Assembly (NCBI RefSeq): GCF_900111575.1
Contig: NZ_FOIF01000017.1
Location: forward strand, 1-35,734
DNA: 35,734 nt
Source of the DNA: Anaerobranca gottschalkii DSM 13577
GTDB lineage: Bacteria; Bacillota; Proteinivoracia; Proteinivoracales; Proteinivoracaceae
Direction of reading: 5' to 3'
Below the pieces are notes generated by a model. The model did no database searches. It worked only from the letters and a program-made list of their open reading frames with translations, and was not told the origin of the DNA. Shown here piece after piece: positions 26,073-35,734 of the stretch (position 1 is the first letter of the stretch; each line of letters begins with the position of its first letter). Both the position numbers and the translations under genes were made by a program.

Positions 26073-26112
26073 CTACTTTTGCACCTCCCTCTTTTTGGCA
26101 ATGGTGACTTAG

Positions 26113-26298
26113 TTAGTTAACTTCTTCTACTTTTAAAAGATGAGAAATCTTTTCTACCATACCTCTAATTTGTGGGTTGTCTGGTTGTACAACCTCTTGT
26201 TGAAGTTTCTTAAGGCCTAGGGCTTGGGCTACGAGCCTTTGATCTTTAGAGCGGCCGATTAAACTTCTCACCAATTTAATCTTTAGTGATTTAGTCAT
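26113..26298 (-). CDS. rpmD: 50S ribosomal protein L30
   Basis: 61 residues, the normal short bacterial form: KIKLVRSLIGRSKDQRLVAQ and a C-terminal VQPDNPQIRGMV. It sits between rpsE and rplO. Confidence 0.96.
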   Translation of the reverse strand: MTKSLKIKLVRSLIGRSKDQRLVAQALGLKKLQQEVVQPDNPQIRGMVEKISHLLKVEEVN

Positions 26299-26311
26299 TT
26301 CTAAACCCTCC

Positions 26312-26812
26312 CTATCCTAATATTTCATCTACAGTTTTACCGCGAAGCTTCGCTACTTCTTCAGCAGTCTTAAGTTGCTTTAGTCCCGCGATTGTTGCAT
26401 TTACCATATTTAGGGAGTTTGAAGACCCTAAAGATTTAGTTAAGATATCACCTATTCCAGCTAGTTCTAGTACCGCACGTACTGGTCCTCCAGCAATTAC
26501 TCCTGTACCTTCAGAAGCAGGCTTTAATAAAACAGTACCAGCTCCGAATTTACCAATTACCTCATGGGGAATTGTTGTACCTACTATAGGAACTTTAATA
26601 AGGTTCTTTTTAGCATCTTCAATACCTTTTCGGATGGCTTCAGGTACTTCACTAGCCTTTCCAATCCCTGCTCCTACGTGACCTTTACCGTCACCAACAA
26701 CAACCTGGGCACTGAAGCTAAAACGACGACCACCTTTAACAACCTTAGCAACACGGTTTATATTAACAACTTTTTCAGAGAGATCCAATGTACTAGGGTC
26801 AATACGTTTCAT
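26312..26812 (-). CDS. rpsE: 30S ribosomal protein S5
   Basis: Decoding-accuracy protein; 166 residues. The double-stranded-RNA-binding N domain has [12 protein letters not shown] and [15 protein letters not shown]; the C-terminal domain has [14 protein letters not shown] and SLGSSNSLN. Confidence 0.97.
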   Translation of the reverse strand: MKRIDPSTLDLSEKVVNINRVAKVVKGGRRFSFSAQVVVGDGKGHVGAGIGKASEVPEAIRKGIEDAKKNLIKVPIVGTTIPHEVIGKFGAGTVLLKPASEGTGVIAGGPVRAVLELAGIGDILTKSLGSSNSLNMVNATIAGLKQLKTAEEVAKLRGKTVDEILG

Positions 26813-26829
26813 TCGTTCCCCTCCTTTTC

Positions 26830-27189
26830 TTAGAATTCTAGTCCTGCTTCCCTAGCTGCTTCTGCTAGAGCTTTTACACGACCGTGATATATATATCCAC
26901 CTCTATCAAAAACAACGGCTTTGATACCCTTCTCTAAAGCCCTTTGAGCAATTAGAGTTCCTACTGCTTTAGCAGCTTCAATATTTCCGCCTCTACCTCT
27001 AAATTCAGTATCTAATGTTGAGGCAGAAACAAGGGTGTGACCGGTAGTGTCATCTATAACTTGGGCGTAGATGTTTTTCAAACTACGGAAGACATTTAAC
27101 CTTGGGCGCTCAGGAGTACCATGTAAGTTTTTCCGTGCTCTCCTGTGACGTTTTAGCCTTGCAGCATTTTTGCTTACTTTAGTTATCAC
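26830..27189 (-). CDS. rplR: 50S ribosomal protein L18
   Basis: 5S rRNA-binding protein; 119 residues. A basic N terminus ([15 protein letters not shown]), [20 protein letters not shown] and the end [22 protein letters not shown] are typical. Confidence 0.97.
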   Translation of the reverse strand: MITKVSKNAARLKRHRRARKNLHGTPERPRLNVFRSLKNIYAQVIDDTTGHTLVSASTLDTEFRGRGGNIEAAKAVGTLIAQRALEKGIKAVVFDRGGYIYHGRVKALAEAAREAGLEF

Positions 27190-27240
27190 CCAAATTCACT
27201 CCTTTCACGTTTATATAACGTTATATCAGGCAACTAAAAA

Positions 27241-27783
27241 TTATTTCTTACCAGTTTTACCTTCTTTACGACGGACATTTTCACCCTCATAACGAATACC
27301 TTTACCTAAGTATGGCTCAGGCTCCCTTACAGAACGAATTTCTGCAGCAATTTGACCAACTAATTGCTTATCAATACCCCTTACGGTAATTTTATTTTGA
27401 GCTGGTACTTCAAAGGTAATTCCTTCAGGGGCTACAATTTCCACTGGATGGGAATAACCCATGCTTAGTACCAATTTGTTGCCTTGTAATTGAGCTCTGT
27501 AACCTACACCAACAAGTTCAAGGTTTTTAAAGAAGCCTTGTGTTACCCCTTCAACCATGTTAGCAATCAATGTTCTAGTTAAACCATGTAGTGAACGATG
27601 TTTTTTATCATCTGAAGGGGTAGTAACAACCACATTACCTTCTTCAACTACGATATTCAGTTCAGGTGAAAAACTTTTAGTCAATTGTCCTTTAGGACCT
27701 TTAACGGTTACAACATTATTTCCATCTATTTTAACTTCAACCCCTTGTGGGATTACAACAGGTTTTTTACCAATACGAGACAT
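27241..27783 (-). CDS. rplF: 50S ribosomal protein L6
   Basis: Two-domain protein near the factor-binding site; 180 residues from the ATG at 27783, seven bases after AGGAGG (the GTG two codons upstream is ignored). [15 protein letters not shown] and [15 protein letters not shown] are signatures. Confidence 0.97.
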   Translation of the reverse strand: MSRIGKKPVVIPQGVEVKIDGNNVVTVKGPKGQLTKSFSPELNIVVEEGNVVVTTPSDDKKHRSLHGLTRTLIANMVEGVTQGFFKNLELVGVGYRAQLQGNKLVLSMGYSHPVEIVAPEGITFEVPAQNKITVRGIDKQLVGQIAAEIRSVREPEPYLGKGIRYEGENVRRKEGKTGKK

Positions 27784-27824
27784 GTTCACACCTCCTGTTC
27801 ATCTCGATAAAACAAAGGATGCTA

Positions 27825-28223
27825 TTACCATACGTAGCAGATTACTTCTCCACCAACACCTAATTTTCTAGCAACTTTATCAGTTACAAGTCCTTGGGAG
27901 GTAGAAATTACTGCAATTCCTAAACCACCTAGTACTTTAGGCAATTCATCTTTACCAGCATACACCCTTAACCCTGGCTTACTAATTCTTTTTAAACCAG
28001 TTATAACTCTTTGACGATTTGCACCATACTTTAAGTGTATTCTTATAATCCCCTGTTTATTGTCTTCGATCCACTCGTAATCTTTAATAAAACCTTCTGC
28101 TTTTAAAATTTCAGCAAGATTTCTTTTAATTTTAGATCCAGGAATCTCCACTACAGGGTGTAATGCCATGTTAGCATTTCTTATCCTAGTAAGCATATCT
28201 GCAATAGGATCAGTCATAGTCAT
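27825..28223 (-). CDS. rpsH: 30S ribosomal protein S8
   Basis: Central-domain 16S rRNA binder; 132 residues. [14 protein letters not shown] and the C-terminal [20 protein letters not shown] confirm it. The ATG follows GGAGG by eight bases. Confidence 0.97.
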   Translation of the reverse strand: MTMTDPIADMLTRIRNANMALHPVVEIPGSKIKRNLAEILKAEGFIKDYEWIEDNKQGIIRIHLKYGANRQRVITGLKRISKPGLRVYAGKDELPKVLGGLGIAVISTSQGLVTDKVARKLGVGGEVICYVW

Positions 28224-28252
28224 ATTAATTACCTCCTTCCTAAGACTCTATC

Positions 28253-28438
28253 TTACCAGCTGGCTTTTTTAACTCCGGGAATTTCACCTTTATAAGCTAA
28301 TTCTCGGAAACATATACGACACATACCAAAATCTCTTAGGTACGCATGAGGACGACCGCACAGTTTACAACGGTTATATTTTCTAACCTTAAACTTAGGG
28401 GTACGCTTTTGCTTGGCGATCATTGATTTTTTTGCCAC
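28253..28438 (-). CDS. rpsZ: 30S ribosomal protein S14, type Z (zinc)
   Basis: 61-residue zinc-ribbon form with C24, C27, C40 and C43 (RCKLCGRP ... CRICFRE). This is the short C+ version, as opposed to the cysteine-free long form. Confidence 0.97.
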   Translation of the reverse strand: MAKKSMIAKQKRTPKFKVRKYNRCKLCGRPHAYLRDFGMCRICFRELAYKGEIPGVKKASW

Positions 28439-28459
28439 TTATCTCCATCCTCCTTTGCA

Positions 28460-29008
28460 TTAGGATCTAAAAGGCATTCCAAAAGCTCTTAACATTTCAC
28501 GAGCTTCTTCATCTGTTTTAGCAGTAGTTACAAATACAATATCCATACCACGAACTTTATCTACTTTATCGTAGTCAATTTCAGGGAAAATTAACTGTTC
28601 TTTAACCCCTAGGGTGTAGTTACCTCTACCATCAAATGCTGTTGGAGAAACACCTCTAAAGTCCCTCACCCTTGGAAGAGCTACATTTAATAATCTGTCT
28701 AAAAACTCATACATTCTTTCGCCCCGTAGGGTTACCTTTGCACCAATGGGCATACCTTCACGGATTTTAAAACCTGCGATAGCTTTTTTAGCTTTAGTTA
28801 CTACAGGTTTTTGACCAGTTATTGCAGCTAAGTCATTTACTGCCCCTTCAAGGGCTTTAGGATTATCTTTTGCTTCACCTACGCCCATGTTAATAACTAT
28901 TTTTTCAATACGGGGCACTTGCATAACACTTTTATATCCAAATTTGTCCATCAATGCTGGAACTATTTCTTTTTGATAAACTTCTTTTAGTCTAGCCACC
29001 TTTGGCAA
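28460..29008 (-). CDS. rplE: 50S ribosomal protein L5
   Basis: 5S rRNA and central-protuberance protein; 182 residues. [35 protein letters not shown] and the end [16 protein letters not shown] are conserved. Confidence 0.97.
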   Translation of the reverse strand: MPKVARLKEVYQKEIVPALMDKFGYKSVMQVPRIEKIVINMGVGEAKDNPKALEGAVNDLAAITGQKPVVTKAKKAIAGFKIREGMPIGAKVTLRGERMYEFLDRLLNVALPRVRDFRGVSPTAFDGRGNYTLGVKEQLIFPEIDYDKVDKVRGMDIVFVTTAKTDEEAREMLRAFGMPFRS

Positions 29009-29025
29009 CCTCCCTTCTAGGTTAA

Positions 29026-29352
29026 TTACTTATCGATAACCTCATTGCATTTTTTACATTGACGTACTTTTTGACCGTCTTGTAAAAATTTCTTTGCAAT
29101 ACGGGTTGGTTTGTTACAACGAGGACATACTAACATAACTTTTGAGCTGTTAATTGGAGCTTCTTTCTCAATAATACCACCTTGCTGATTTTGGCGGTTT
29201 GGTTTTGTATGTCTTTTTACTATATTTACGCCTTCCACAACAACTCTACTTTCCTTTGGGAAAACGGTTAATACTTTACCTTCTTTACCTTTATCTTTAC
29301 CAGAAAGTACTACTACTTTATCTCCGGATTTGACATGTACTTTAGGAGTCAT
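29026..29352 (-). CDS. rplX: 50S ribosomal protein L24
   Basis: Early-assembly KOW-domain protein; 108 residues from the ATG at 29352, eight bases after AGGAGG (the upstream GTG lies inside that site). [20 protein letters not shown] is the KOW motif; the C-terminal CPRC and CKKC form a four-cysteine ribbon. Confidence 0.97.
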   Translation of the reverse strand: MTPKVHVKSGDKVVVLSGKDKGKEGKVLTVFPKESRVVVEGVNIVKRHTKPNRQNQQGGIIEKEAPINSSKVMLVCPRCNKPTRIAKKFLQDGQKVRQCKKCNEVIDK

Positions 29353-29370
29353 ATCATCCACCTCCTTGCA

Positions 29371-29739
29371 TTAGATTACTTCTGGAGCTAATGAAACGAT
29401 TTTCATAAAATCCTTATCCCTTAACTCACGGGCAACAGGTCCGAAAATCCTTGTACCTCTAGGGTTCTTTGCATCGTTTATTATTACGGCAGCATTTTCA
29501 TCAAATTTGATATATGAGCCATCATTACGACGGATACCGTATTTAGAACGAACTACTACTGCCTTAACTACATCACCTTTTTTTACAACACCTCCGGGTG
29601 TTGCTTCTTTAACAGAACACACTATTATATCACCGATGTTAGCGAAACGACGTTTGGATCCTCCTAGTACCCTGATACACATAAGCTTACGGGCTCCGGA
29701 GTTGTCGGCAACATTCAACATTGTCTGTTGTTGAATCAT
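29371..29739 (-). CDS. rplN: 50S ribosomal protein L14
   Basis: Forms bridges to the small subunit; 122 residues, the canonical size, from the ATG at 29739 that follows GGAGG; the longer TTG frame reads through that site. [16 protein letters not shown] and [11 protein letters not shown] are diagnostic. Confidence 0.97.
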   Translation of the reverse strand: MIQQQTMLNVADNSGARKLMCIRVLGGSKRRFANIGDIIVCSVKEATPGGVVKKGDVVKAVVVRSKYGIRRNDGSYIKFDENAAVIINDAKNPRGTRIFGPVARELRDKDFMKIVSLAPEVI

Positions 29740-29775
29740 GGTTTGCCCTCCTTTCAAACTATGAGTTTAAGTTTA

Positions 29776-30033
29776 CTATTTAGCTTTTTCTACAATTTCC
29801 ACTAAACGATATCTTTTATCTTTACTTAATGGACGTGTCTCCATTACTTTTACTATATCGCCAATTCCAGCTTGGTTGTTCTCATCATGGGCTTTAAACT
29901 TAGTGGTTCTTTTAATCATTTTTCCATAAAGAGGATGGCGGACTTTAGTTTCTTCAGCAACAACGATGGTTTTATCCATTTTGTCGCTAACTACTTTTCC
30001 GATACGAACTTTACGGAAATTACGCTCTGCCAT
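29776..30033 (-). CDS. rpsQ: 30S ribosomal protein S17
   Basis: 85-residue OB-fold protein. [27 protein letters not shown] and [16 protein letters not shown] match the family. Confidence 0.97.
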   Translation of the reverse strand: MAERNFRKVRIGKVVSDKMDKTIVVAEETKVRHPLYGKMIKRTTKFKAHDENNQAGIGDIVKVMETRPLSKDKRYRLVEIVEKAK

Positions 30034-30067
30034 AAAATGAGCCTCCTTTCACTCTAGTAGATTAACG

Positions 30068-30271
30068 TTACTGCACATTAATCTTTAATTCTCTTTCCCG
30101 AATTATTGTTTTAATCCGAGCAATATCTTTTCTCACTTGACGGATACGCATTGGGTTTTCCAACTGACCAGTAGCTAGCTGGAATCTTAAGTTAAATAAT
30201 TCAGTTTTTAAGCTATCAAGCTTCTCATTCAACTCTTTTGGGGTTAACTCTCTAATTTCCTTAGCTTTCAT
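30068..30271 (-). CDS. rpmC: 50S ribosomal protein L29
   Basis: 67-residue helical hairpin at the tunnel exit. I start at [10 protein letters not shown] (30271) after AGGTGGTG; GTG codons upstream are in the same frame but overlap the end of rplP further. [19 protein letters not shown] is the signature. It overlaps rplP by 11 bases. Confidence 0.96.
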   Translation of the reverse strand: MKAKEIRELTPKELNEKLDSLKTELFNLRFQLATGQLENPMRIRQVRKDIARIKTIIRERELKINVQ

Positions 30272-30695
30272 GGTTTTCACCACCTAATTCTTCCCTTTTT
30301 ACGAACTTACATTTAATAGGCAGCTTGTGCATAGCTAATCTCATAGCTTCCCTTGCTACTTCTTCACTAACACCTGCCAATTCAAACATTATTCTACCAG
30401 GTTTAACAACTGCAACCCACTTTTCTGGTGAACCTTTACCAGAACCCATCCTTACCTCTGCAGGTTTTTGAGTTATAGCCTTGTGAGGGAAAATTTTAAT
30501 CCAAACTTTACCGCCCCTTTTAATGTAACGGGTCATTGCAATACGGGCAGCTTCAATTTGTCTATTGGTGATCCAAGATGGTTCAAGGGCTTGTAAGCCG
30601 TATTCACCGTAATCTATTTGGTTTCCACCTTTAGATTTACCTTTAATACCTCCACGATGTGGTCTGCGGTATTTAACTCTTTTAGGCATTAACAT
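30261..30695 (-). CDS. rplP: 50S ribosomal protein L16
   Basis: A-site-region protein required for peptidyl transfer; 144 residues. [36 protein letters not shown] and [14 protein letters not shown] are conserved. The ATG follows AGGAGG by nine bases. Confidence 0.97.
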   Translation of the reverse strand: MLMPKRVKYRRPHRGGIKGKSKGGNQIDYGEYGLQALEPSWITNRQIEAARIAMTRYIKRGGKVWIKIFPHKAITQKPAEVRMGSGKGSPEKWVAVVKPGRIMFELAGVSEEVAREAMRLAMHKLPIKCKFVKREELGGENHES

Positions 30696-30697
30696 GT

Positions 30698-31381
30698 CTA
30701 TTTTCCTCCTTCCTCAGCCTTTTTAGCTTTCGCTTCAGGAAGAACTTCCCCTTTATAGATCCAAACCTTAACACCGATTTTGCCATAAGTGGTATCAGCT
30801 TCAGCGAACCCATAGTCAATGTCAGCTCTTAAGGTTTGTAAAGGAACATTCCCTTCAGTATACCACTCAGTACGAGCCATATCAGCTCCACCTAGACGTC
30901 CACTTACACTTGTTTTTATACCCTTAGCACCGGCTTTTAAAGTACGGCTAATTGCTTGTTTCATTGCTCTTCTGAAAGCAATCCTTCTTTCAAGCTGTGC
31001 AGCGATGTTTTCTGCAACAAGTTGAGCATCTAAATCAGGATTTTTAATTTCTATAATATTTAAATGTACTTGTTTTTTGTTATTTTTATCTGTATTAACG
31101 AGGTTTTCTAATTGTTTTCTTAGATTCTCAACACCTGCCCCACCTTTACCAATTACCATGCCTGGCTTTGCAGTGTGGATTGTCACTCTAACTCTGTTAG
31201 CGGCTCTTTCAATTTCGATTCTTGATACACCAGAGTTAGCTAAGTTTTTTCTAATATATTTTCTTATCTTTAAGTCTTCATGTAAGGTATCAACATAAGT
31301 TCTTTTATCAGCATACCATTTGGCATCCCAATCGCGAATTATCCCTACACGTAGACCAATAGGATTTACCTTTTGACCCAC
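30698..31381 (-). CDS. rpsC: 30S ribosomal protein S3
   Basis: mRNA-entry protein with a KH type II domain; 227 residues. [12 protein letters not shown] at the start, [12 protein letters not shown] (the GxxG loop) and [15 protein letters not shown] identify it. Its stop is two bases before rplP. Confidence 0.97.
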   Translation of the reverse strand: MGQKVNPIGLRVGIIRDWDAKWYADKRTYVDTLHEDLKIRKYIRKNLANSGVSRIEIERAANRVRVTIHTAKPGMVIGKGGAGVENLRKQLENLVNTDKNNKKQVHLNIIEIKNPDLDAQLVAENIAAQLERRIAFRRAMKQAISRTLKAGAKGIKTSVSGRLGGADMARTEWYTEGNVPLQTLRADIDYGFAEADTTYGKIGVKVWIYKGEVLPEAKAKKAEEGGK

Positions 31382-31384
31382 TCA

Positions 31385-31726
31385 CTATCCCTCCTTTTTC
31401 TCCGCTACAACAATAGTAATGTGGCTTGTTTTTTTGTTTATTCTTGTGGCACGCCCTTGAGCCCTTGGCCTAAATCTTTTTAAGGTAGGACCTTGGTCAG
31501 CAAAAGCTTTACTAATATATAATTTGTTTACATCCATATCATAATTATGCTCAGCATTGGCAACAGCAGATTTTAGAACTTTTTCTAAAATAGGGGATGC
31601 TGCCTTTGGAGTAAATTTCAAAATCGCTAATGCGTCAGAAACACTTTTACCTCTGATCAAGTCCAGTACTATGCGGACCTTTCTAGGAGCAATTCTGACG
31701 TAACGAGCAACAGATTTTGCTTCCAT
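31385..31726 (-). CDS. rplV: 50S ribosomal protein L22
   Basis: Exit-tunnel protein; 113 residues. [20 protein letters not shown] and the hairpin [19 protein letters not shown], which lines the tunnel constriction, are present. Confidence 0.97.
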   Translation of the reverse strand: MEAKSVARYVRIAPRKVRIVLDLIRGKSVSDALAILKFTPKAASPILEKVLKSAVANAEHNYDMDVNKLYISKAFADQGPTLKRFRPRAQGRATRINKKTSHITIVVAEKKEG

Positions 31727-31750
31727 TTTCTTTCCTCCTCTCTAGCGATT

Positions 31751-32035
31751 TTATTTTTTGACTTTAGTAGAACGTTCTGCATCTGCGTGACCTTTATAGG
31801 TACGTGTTGGTGCAAATTCACCTAGCTTGTGACCAACCATATCTTCTGTGATGTACACAGGTACATGCTTTCTGCCATCATAAACGGCAATGGTATGACC
31901 TACAAACTCAGGAAAGATAGTAGAACGCCTTGACCAAGTCTTAATTACTTTTTTATCGCCAGCCTTATTCATTTCAACGATCTTTTTCATCAAGTGGTCG
32001 TCGCAAAAAGGGCCTTTCTTTAGAGACCTTCCCAT
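31751..32035 (-). CDS. rpsS: 30S ribosomal protein S19
   Basis: Head protein of 94 residues. [39 protein letters not shown] and [14 protein letters not shown] are signatures. Confidence 0.97.
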   Translation of the reverse strand: MGRSLKKGPFCDDHLMKKIVEMNKAGDKKVIKTWSRRSTIFPEFVGHTIAVYDGRKHVPVYITEDMVGHKLGEFAPTRTYKGHADAERSTKVKK

Positions 32036-32070
32036 CTTTTTACCTCCTTATCACCCTATTTCGCCAAAGG

Positions 32071-32901
32071 TTATTTTTTCCTTCTTTTCACAATATATTT
32101 ATCAGAAGCTTTGTTTTTCTTACGTGTTTTGTAACCCAAGGTTGGTTTACCCCATGGAGTTACAGGGCTCTTTCTACCGATAGGCGCTTTACCTTCACCA
32201 CCACCATGTGGATGGTCAACAGGGTTCATTACCACACCACGAACTACAGGTCTTTTACCCATCCAACGGGCACGGCCAGCTTTACCGATAGAAATGTTTT
32301 CATGATCAGTATTTCCAACACGACCAATAGTTGCATAACAGTCTAAGTGGATCAATCTTTCTTCACCGGAAGGTAATCTTACATAACCGTAGTTGCCTTC
32401 TTTTGCCATAAGTTGTGCTTGACCTCCGGCAGAACGAACTAATTGCCCACCTTTACCGATTTTAAGCTCAATGTTATGGATAATAGTACCTACTGGAATA
32501 TTTCTCAATGGTAGGGCATTACCTACTTTAATATCTGCATTAGGTCCAGAGATAACAGTATCCCCTACTTTTAAGCCTAGTGGAGCAATAATATATCTCT
32601 TTTCACCGTCAGCATAGTGTAATAAAGCTATATTTGCAGTACGATTTGGATCATATTCAATAGTAGCTACCTTTGCAGGTATATCTATTTTATTTCTTTT
32701 GAAGTCAATGATACGGTATTGTCTTTTATGTCCACCACCTTGATGGCGAACAGTTAGTCTACCTTGTGCATTTCTTCCCGCTTTTTTCTTGAGGGGTACC
32801 AGCAATGACTTTTCAGGGGTTGAAGTAGTAATTTCTTCAAAAGCAGAAACAGTCATAAACCTTCTCCCTGGGGAAGTTGGTTTAAACTTTTTGATAGCCA
32901 C
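32071..32901 (-). CDS. rplB: 50S ribosomal protein L2
   Basis: Peptidyl-transferase-centre protein; 276 residues. [19 protein letters not shown], and [19 protein letters not shown] with the conserved histidine near the active centre. Confidence 0.98.
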   Translation of the reverse strand: MAIKKFKPTSPGRRFMTVSAFEEITTSTPEKSLLVPLKKKAGRNAQGRLTVRHQGGGHKRQYRIIDFKRNKIDIPAKVATIEYDPNRTANIALLHYADGEKRYIIAPLGLKVGDTVISGPNADIKVGNALPLRNIPVGTIIHNIELKIGKGGQLVRSAGGQAQLMAKEGNYGYVRLPSGEERLIHLDCYATIGRVGNTDHENISIGKAGRARWMGKRPVVRGVVMNPVDHPHGGGEGKAPIGRKSPVTPWGKPTLGYKTRKKNKASDKYIVKRRKK

Positions 32902-32927
32902 AATAATTCCCTCCTTTACAAGAAGTC

Positions 32928-33212
32928 TTATTCAAAAATTTCAATAGGCTTAGACTCTTTAGTCAATTTAACTATAGCCTTTTTCCAATCTGGCCTATAG
33001 CCACTGTATTTGCCCATTCTTTTAAACTTACCTTTCATGTTCATTGTGTAAACTTTTTCCACATCTACATTGAAAAGCTTTTCCACAGCATGTTTAATCT
33101 CAATTTTGTTAGCATTTTTATCAACAACAAAGGTGTATTTACCTTCTGCCATAAGCTCATTAGACTTTTCTGTAATCAGTGGTCTTTTGATGATATCGCG
33201 AGGATCGCGCAT
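32928..33212 (-). CDS. rplW: 50S ribosomal protein L23
   Basis: Docking site for trigger factor and SRP at the tunnel exit; 94 residues. [16 protein letters not shown] and [20 protein letters not shown] are typical. Its start shares one base with the rplD stop. Confidence 0.97.
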   Translation of the reverse strand: MRDPRDIIKRPLITEKSNELMAEGKYTFVVDKNANKIEIKHAVEKLFNVDVEKVYTMNMKGKFKRMGKYSGYRPDWKKAIVKLTKESKPIEIFE

Positions 33213-33835
33213 TACGCAAACACCTCCTCCACTTTTTTTACAGCTTCTTGAGTCATAACTACAGTTTTATGTTTTAATAAGTCATATACATTGATGCTAT
33301 CAGCAACTGCAGTTTGAACTCCTGGTATGTTTCTAGCTGATTTGTAAACAACACTGTCGGGTGTTGCTGTAACAATTAAAGCTTTTCCTTCAACCTTTAA
33401 ATTGTTAAGCATTTTTACTACTTCTTTAGTTTTAGGTGTTTCAAAATTGATTTGATCTACAACAATAAGGTTATTACCTTTAACTTTGCTAGATAATGCA
33501 GAATACATAGCCAACCTGCGAACTTTTTTAGGTACTGTAAAACCATAAGTCCTTGGTTTAGGACCAAAGGCAATACCACCACCTACCCAGATAGGGGATC
33601 TTGTACTACCGTGTCTTGCTCTACCAGTACCTTTTTGACGCCAAGGCTTGCGTCCACCACCTCTTACTTCGCCACGACTTTTAGTAGAGGCAGTACCTTG
33701 TCTTTTAGCTGCTAAGTGAGCTAATACTACTTGATGCATGACTGCTTCATTTATTTCTGAGTCAAATAATTTAGGGTTTAGTTCCATTTCTGAAACTACC
33801 TCACCTAAAATATTGTATACTGACACTTTAGGCAT
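33212..33835 (-). CDS. rplD: 50S ribosomal protein L4
   Basis: Exit-tunnel protein; 207 residues, starting at MPKVSVYNI (33835) after AAAGGAGG; an upstream ATG overlaps that site. The extended tunnel loop has [19 protein letters not shown] and [14 protein letters not shown]. Confidence 0.97.
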   Translation of the reverse strand: MPKVSVYNILGEVVSEMELNPKLFDSEINEAVMHQVVLAHLAAKRQGTASTKSRGEVRGGGRKPWRQKGTGRARHGSTRSPIWVGGGIAFGPKPRTYGFTVPKKVRRLAMYSALSSKVKGNNLIVVDQINFETPKTKEVVKMLNNLKVEGKALIVTATPDSVVYKSARNIPGVQTAVADSINVYDLLKHKTVVMTQEAVKKVEEVFA

Positions 33836-33863
33836 GTTACATCCTCCTTTCATTAAGACTTAC

Positions 33864-34490
33864 TTAGGCCTTCACTGAATCTTTAATAGAAACCAAAGAA
33901 CCTTTAGTTCCTGGAATTGCACCTTTAACTAAAATTAGGTTTCTTTCTGGATCAACTTTAACAACTTGTAGGTTTTGTACCGTTACTCTTTCTCCACCCA
34001 TTCTTCCAGGCAAAGTTTGTCCTTTAAATACCCTAGCTGGTTGAATTGAGCCTAAAGAACCAGGACCTCTATGATAACGGGAACCATGGGACATAGGTCC
34101 ACGACCTTGGTTATGTCTTTTAATTGCACCGGCAAAACCTTTACCTTTTGAAGTTCCAGTTACATCAACAAATTCTCCTTCAGCAAAAACATCTGCTTTA
34201 ATTTCTTGACCAACCTCGTAAGAAGAAATATCTTCTAATCTGAACTCAACTAAATATTTTTTCGGTGCAACATTGGCCTTTTTAAAATGCCCTTGTTGAG
34301 GTTTGTTTAGTTTTCTTTCTGAAATATCACCAAACCCTAGTTGTATTGCTTCATAACCATCAGTTTCTACTGTCTTTTTTTGTACCACTACACAAGGACC
34401 TGCTTCTATAACGGTAACTGGTACAACTTCACCTTCTTTGGTAAATATTTGAGTCATACCTATCTTTTTACCTAAAATTGCTTTTTCCAT
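33864..34490 (-). CDS. rplC: 50S ribosomal protein L3
   Basis: Early-assembly protein; 208 residues. [12 protein letters not shown], then [16 protein letters not shown] and [19 protein letters not shown], with the glutamine region near the peptidyl-transferase centre. Confidence 0.97.
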   Translation of the reverse strand: MEKAILGKKIGMTQIFTKEGEVVPVTVIEAGPCVVVQKKTVETDGYEAIQLGFGDISERKLNKPQQGHFKKANVAPKKYLVEFRLEDISSYEVGQEIKADVFAEGEFVDVTGTSKGKGFAGAIKRHNQGRGPMSHGSRYHRGPGSLGSIQPARVFKGQTLPGRMGGERVTVQNLQVVKVDPERNLILVKGAIPGTKGSLVSIKDSVKA

Positions 34491-34555
34491 TGGTTGCCAC
34501 CTCCCTAGTGAAACTTGTTATAAACAGTTTAAAAGACCTCTTCTAAATAGGCCTT

Positions 34556-34864
34556 TTATAGCTTGATTTCGATATCAACACCAGCAGGTAGATCTAGTTT
34601 CATCAGTGCATCTACTGTTTTAGGTGTTGGCTCAAGAATGTCTACTAATCTCTTATGAGTTCTCATTTCAAACTGTTCCCTTGAATCTTTATATTTATGA
34701 ACAGCTCTTAAGATTGTGTAAACACTCTTTTCTGTAGGCAACGGAATTGGACCTGATACTTTTGCACCAGTACTCTTCGCAGTCTCTACAATTTTCTCAG
34801 CAGATTGATCCAAAATTTTGTGATCAAATGCCTTTAGACGGATACGAATTTTTTGAGTTGCCAT
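34556..34864 (-). CDS. rpsJ: 30S ribosomal protein S10
   Basis: Head protein and NusE transcription factor; 102 residues. [22 protein letters not shown] and [29 protein letters not shown] are conserved. First gene of the S10 operon, preceded by GGAGG, a 95-base leader and a sigma-A promoter. Confidence 0.98.
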   Translation of the reverse strand: MATQKIRIRLKAFDHKILDQSAEKIVETAKSTGAKVSGPIPLPTEKSVYTILRAVHKYKDSREQFEMRTHKRLVDILEPTPKTVDALMKLDLPAGVDIEIKL

Positions 34865-34958
34865 TTTTTAACCTCCTTTTCGCCCATTTTTAAAACGGAC
34901 ATACTCAACGGAAACTATCCTAAACATAGGTAACCTTCCGCTTCATCGCTTGCCACAA
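34865..34958 (-). other. S10 operon 5' leader with an imperfect hairpin
   Basis: Between the promoter and rpsJ. Contains CGGAA/TTCCG (34909-34913 with 34936-34940) and CCTA/TAGG (34919-34922 with 34927-34930) separated by a symmetric five-by-five internal loop. Possible autoregulatory leader; L4-type control is established for gamma-proteobacteria, not shown here. Confidence 0.35.
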
Positions 34959-34965
34959 CATTTCT

Positions 34966-34994
34966 ATTATACTATTTAAAATATCTAAATACAA
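34966..34994 (-). promoter_or_regulatory. Sigma-A promoter of the S10 operon
   Basis: Minus-strand TTGTAT (34989-34994) and a perfect TATAAT (34966-34971), 17 bases apart, in an A/T-rich region downstream of the tuf hairpin. It likely drives the whole S10-spc-alpha transcript, in part. Confidence 0.72.
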
Positions 34995-35050
34995 GTCTTG
35001 ACATTTAAAAAAACTTATATTTAGTACCTTTTACAAAAGAAATTATATGA

Positions 35051-35088
35051 TATTTTGCAGGTTGTAGAAAACTACAACCTGCAAAATA
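35051..35088 (-). terminator. Perfect 17-bp hairpin after tuf
   Basis: Arms 35051-35067 and 35072-35088 pair perfectly around a four-base loop, starting five bases after the tuf stop. The outer stem is A/T-rich but no T-run follows on the minus strand, so termination may be partial, allowing read-through into rpsJ. Confidence 0.6.
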
Positions 35089-35093
35089 CTATA

Positions 35094-35734
35094 CTATTCA
35101 AGGATGTCTACAACAACTCCAGCACCTACAGTTCTACCACCTTCACGGATAGCGAACCTTAGCCCTTGCTCAATAGCAATTGGAGTAATTAACTCAACGG
35201 TGATTTTAATGTTATCTCCTGGCATTACCATTTCAGTTCCTTCTGGCAATGTGATTACACCAGTTACGTCAGTTGTACGGAAATAGAATTGTGGACGATA
35301 ACCATTGAAGAATGGACTGTGACGACCACCTTCTTCTTTAGTTAATACGTAAACCTCAGCAGTAAATTTTTTGTGTGGTTTAATTGAGCCAGGCTTACAT
35401 AATACTTGACCACGCTCTACTTCACTGCGATCAACACCCCTTAGTAGGGCACCGATGTTGTCACCAGCTTGAGCTTGATCTAACATCTTTCTGAACATCT
35501 CTACTCCTGTACATACTGTTTTCTTTGGCTCATCATTAAATCCTACGATTTGTACTTCATCTCCAACTTTGATTACTCCACGCTCTACACGGCCAGTAAC
35601 AACTGTACCACGGCCGGTAATAGTGAATACGTCCTCGATTGGCATTAGGAATGGTTTATCAGTGTCACGCTCAGGAGTTGGAATGTACTCATCTACTGCA
35701 TCCATTAGTTCCCATAATTTACCACACCATTCAC
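35094..35734 (-). CDS. tuf: Elongation factor Tu, 3' part (cut by window edge)
   Basis: Only the C-terminal half is present; the frame is open to the right edge (upstream residues read [17 protein letters not shown]). [22 protein letters not shown] begins domain 2, and [21 protein letters not shown] is the end of domain 3. The GTP-binding domain lies outside the window. Position upstream of rpsJ is the standard str-S10 junction. Confidence 0.97.
   Translation of the reverse strand, partial: EWCGKLWELMDAVDEYIPTPERDTDKPFLMPIEDVFTITGRGTVVTGRVERGVIKVGDEVQIVGFNDEPKKTVCTGVEMFRKMLDQAQAGDNIGALLRGVDRSEVERGQVLCKPGSIKPHKKFTAEVYVLTKEEGGRHSPFFNGYRPQFYFRTTDVTGVITLPEGTEMVMPGDNIKITVELITPIAIEQGLRFAIREGGRTVGAGVVVDILE

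Noticed and set aside
25612-26112. 166-codon plus-strand ORF opposite rplO
   Set aside because: Pro/Ser/Phe-rich antisense of the Gly/Lys-rich L15 gene; its length reflects the codon bias of L15.

Overview
The window is AT-rich and almost entirely encoded on the minus strand. It looks like a chromosomal segment of an amino-acid-fermenting anaerobe of the Bacillota, class Clostridia. The evidence is the reductive-anaerobe ornithine pathway (ornithine racemase, B12-dependent ornithine 4,5-aminomutase, OrtAB thiolase), the Firmicutes-type order of the S10-spc-alpha ribosomal cluster followed by ecfA1-ecfA2-ecfT-truA-rplM-rpsI, strong GGAGG ribosome binding sites, and zinc-ribbon (C+) forms of S4, S14, L36 and adenylate kinase. 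Genus cannot be fixed from the sequence alone.

Layout, left to right. Positions 1-310 hold no protein gene but form a nearly continuous rod of complementary segments ending in a three-way junction; this is a candidate large structured RNA, or less likely a palindromic mobile element. Positions 322-11311 are a tight ten-gene operon read right to left: ord-ortA-ortB-oraS-oraE-glmL/mutL-like-orr-arcA-arcB-arcC. Its products take arginine to ornithine, carbamoyl phosphate and ATP, and then ornithine through D-ornithine and 2,4-diaminopentanoate to acetyl-CoA and alanine. A textbook sigma-54 promoter (GG-N10-GC) lies just upstream of ord, and the next gene upstream encodes a PAS-AAA-Fis sigma-54 activator, which is very likely its regulator. 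An A/T-rich inverted repeat between the two is a candidate enhancer site.

Positions 12900-15070 are a small accessory island: a lipoprotein N-acetylmuramoyl-L-alanine amidase, an MNT/HEPN nucleotidyltransferase-toxin pair with a candidate operator, and a plus-strand 55-residue Cys/His-rich peptide gene that is too short for routine ORF calling.

Positions 15079-35734 are housekeeping genes: rpsI-rplM under their own promoter and leader; truA, ecfT, ecfA2, ecfA1 (energy-coupling module of vitamin/metal importers, without an S component here); then, upstream of a long terminator hairpin, the alpha/spc/S10 clusters (rplQ back to rpsJ, including secY, adk, map, a KOW-domain gene, infA and rpmJ) and the 3' part of tuf, which runs off the right edge. 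Several starts of simple longest ORFs were moved inward to the ATG that sits 5-10 bases after a Shine-Dalgarno sequence.
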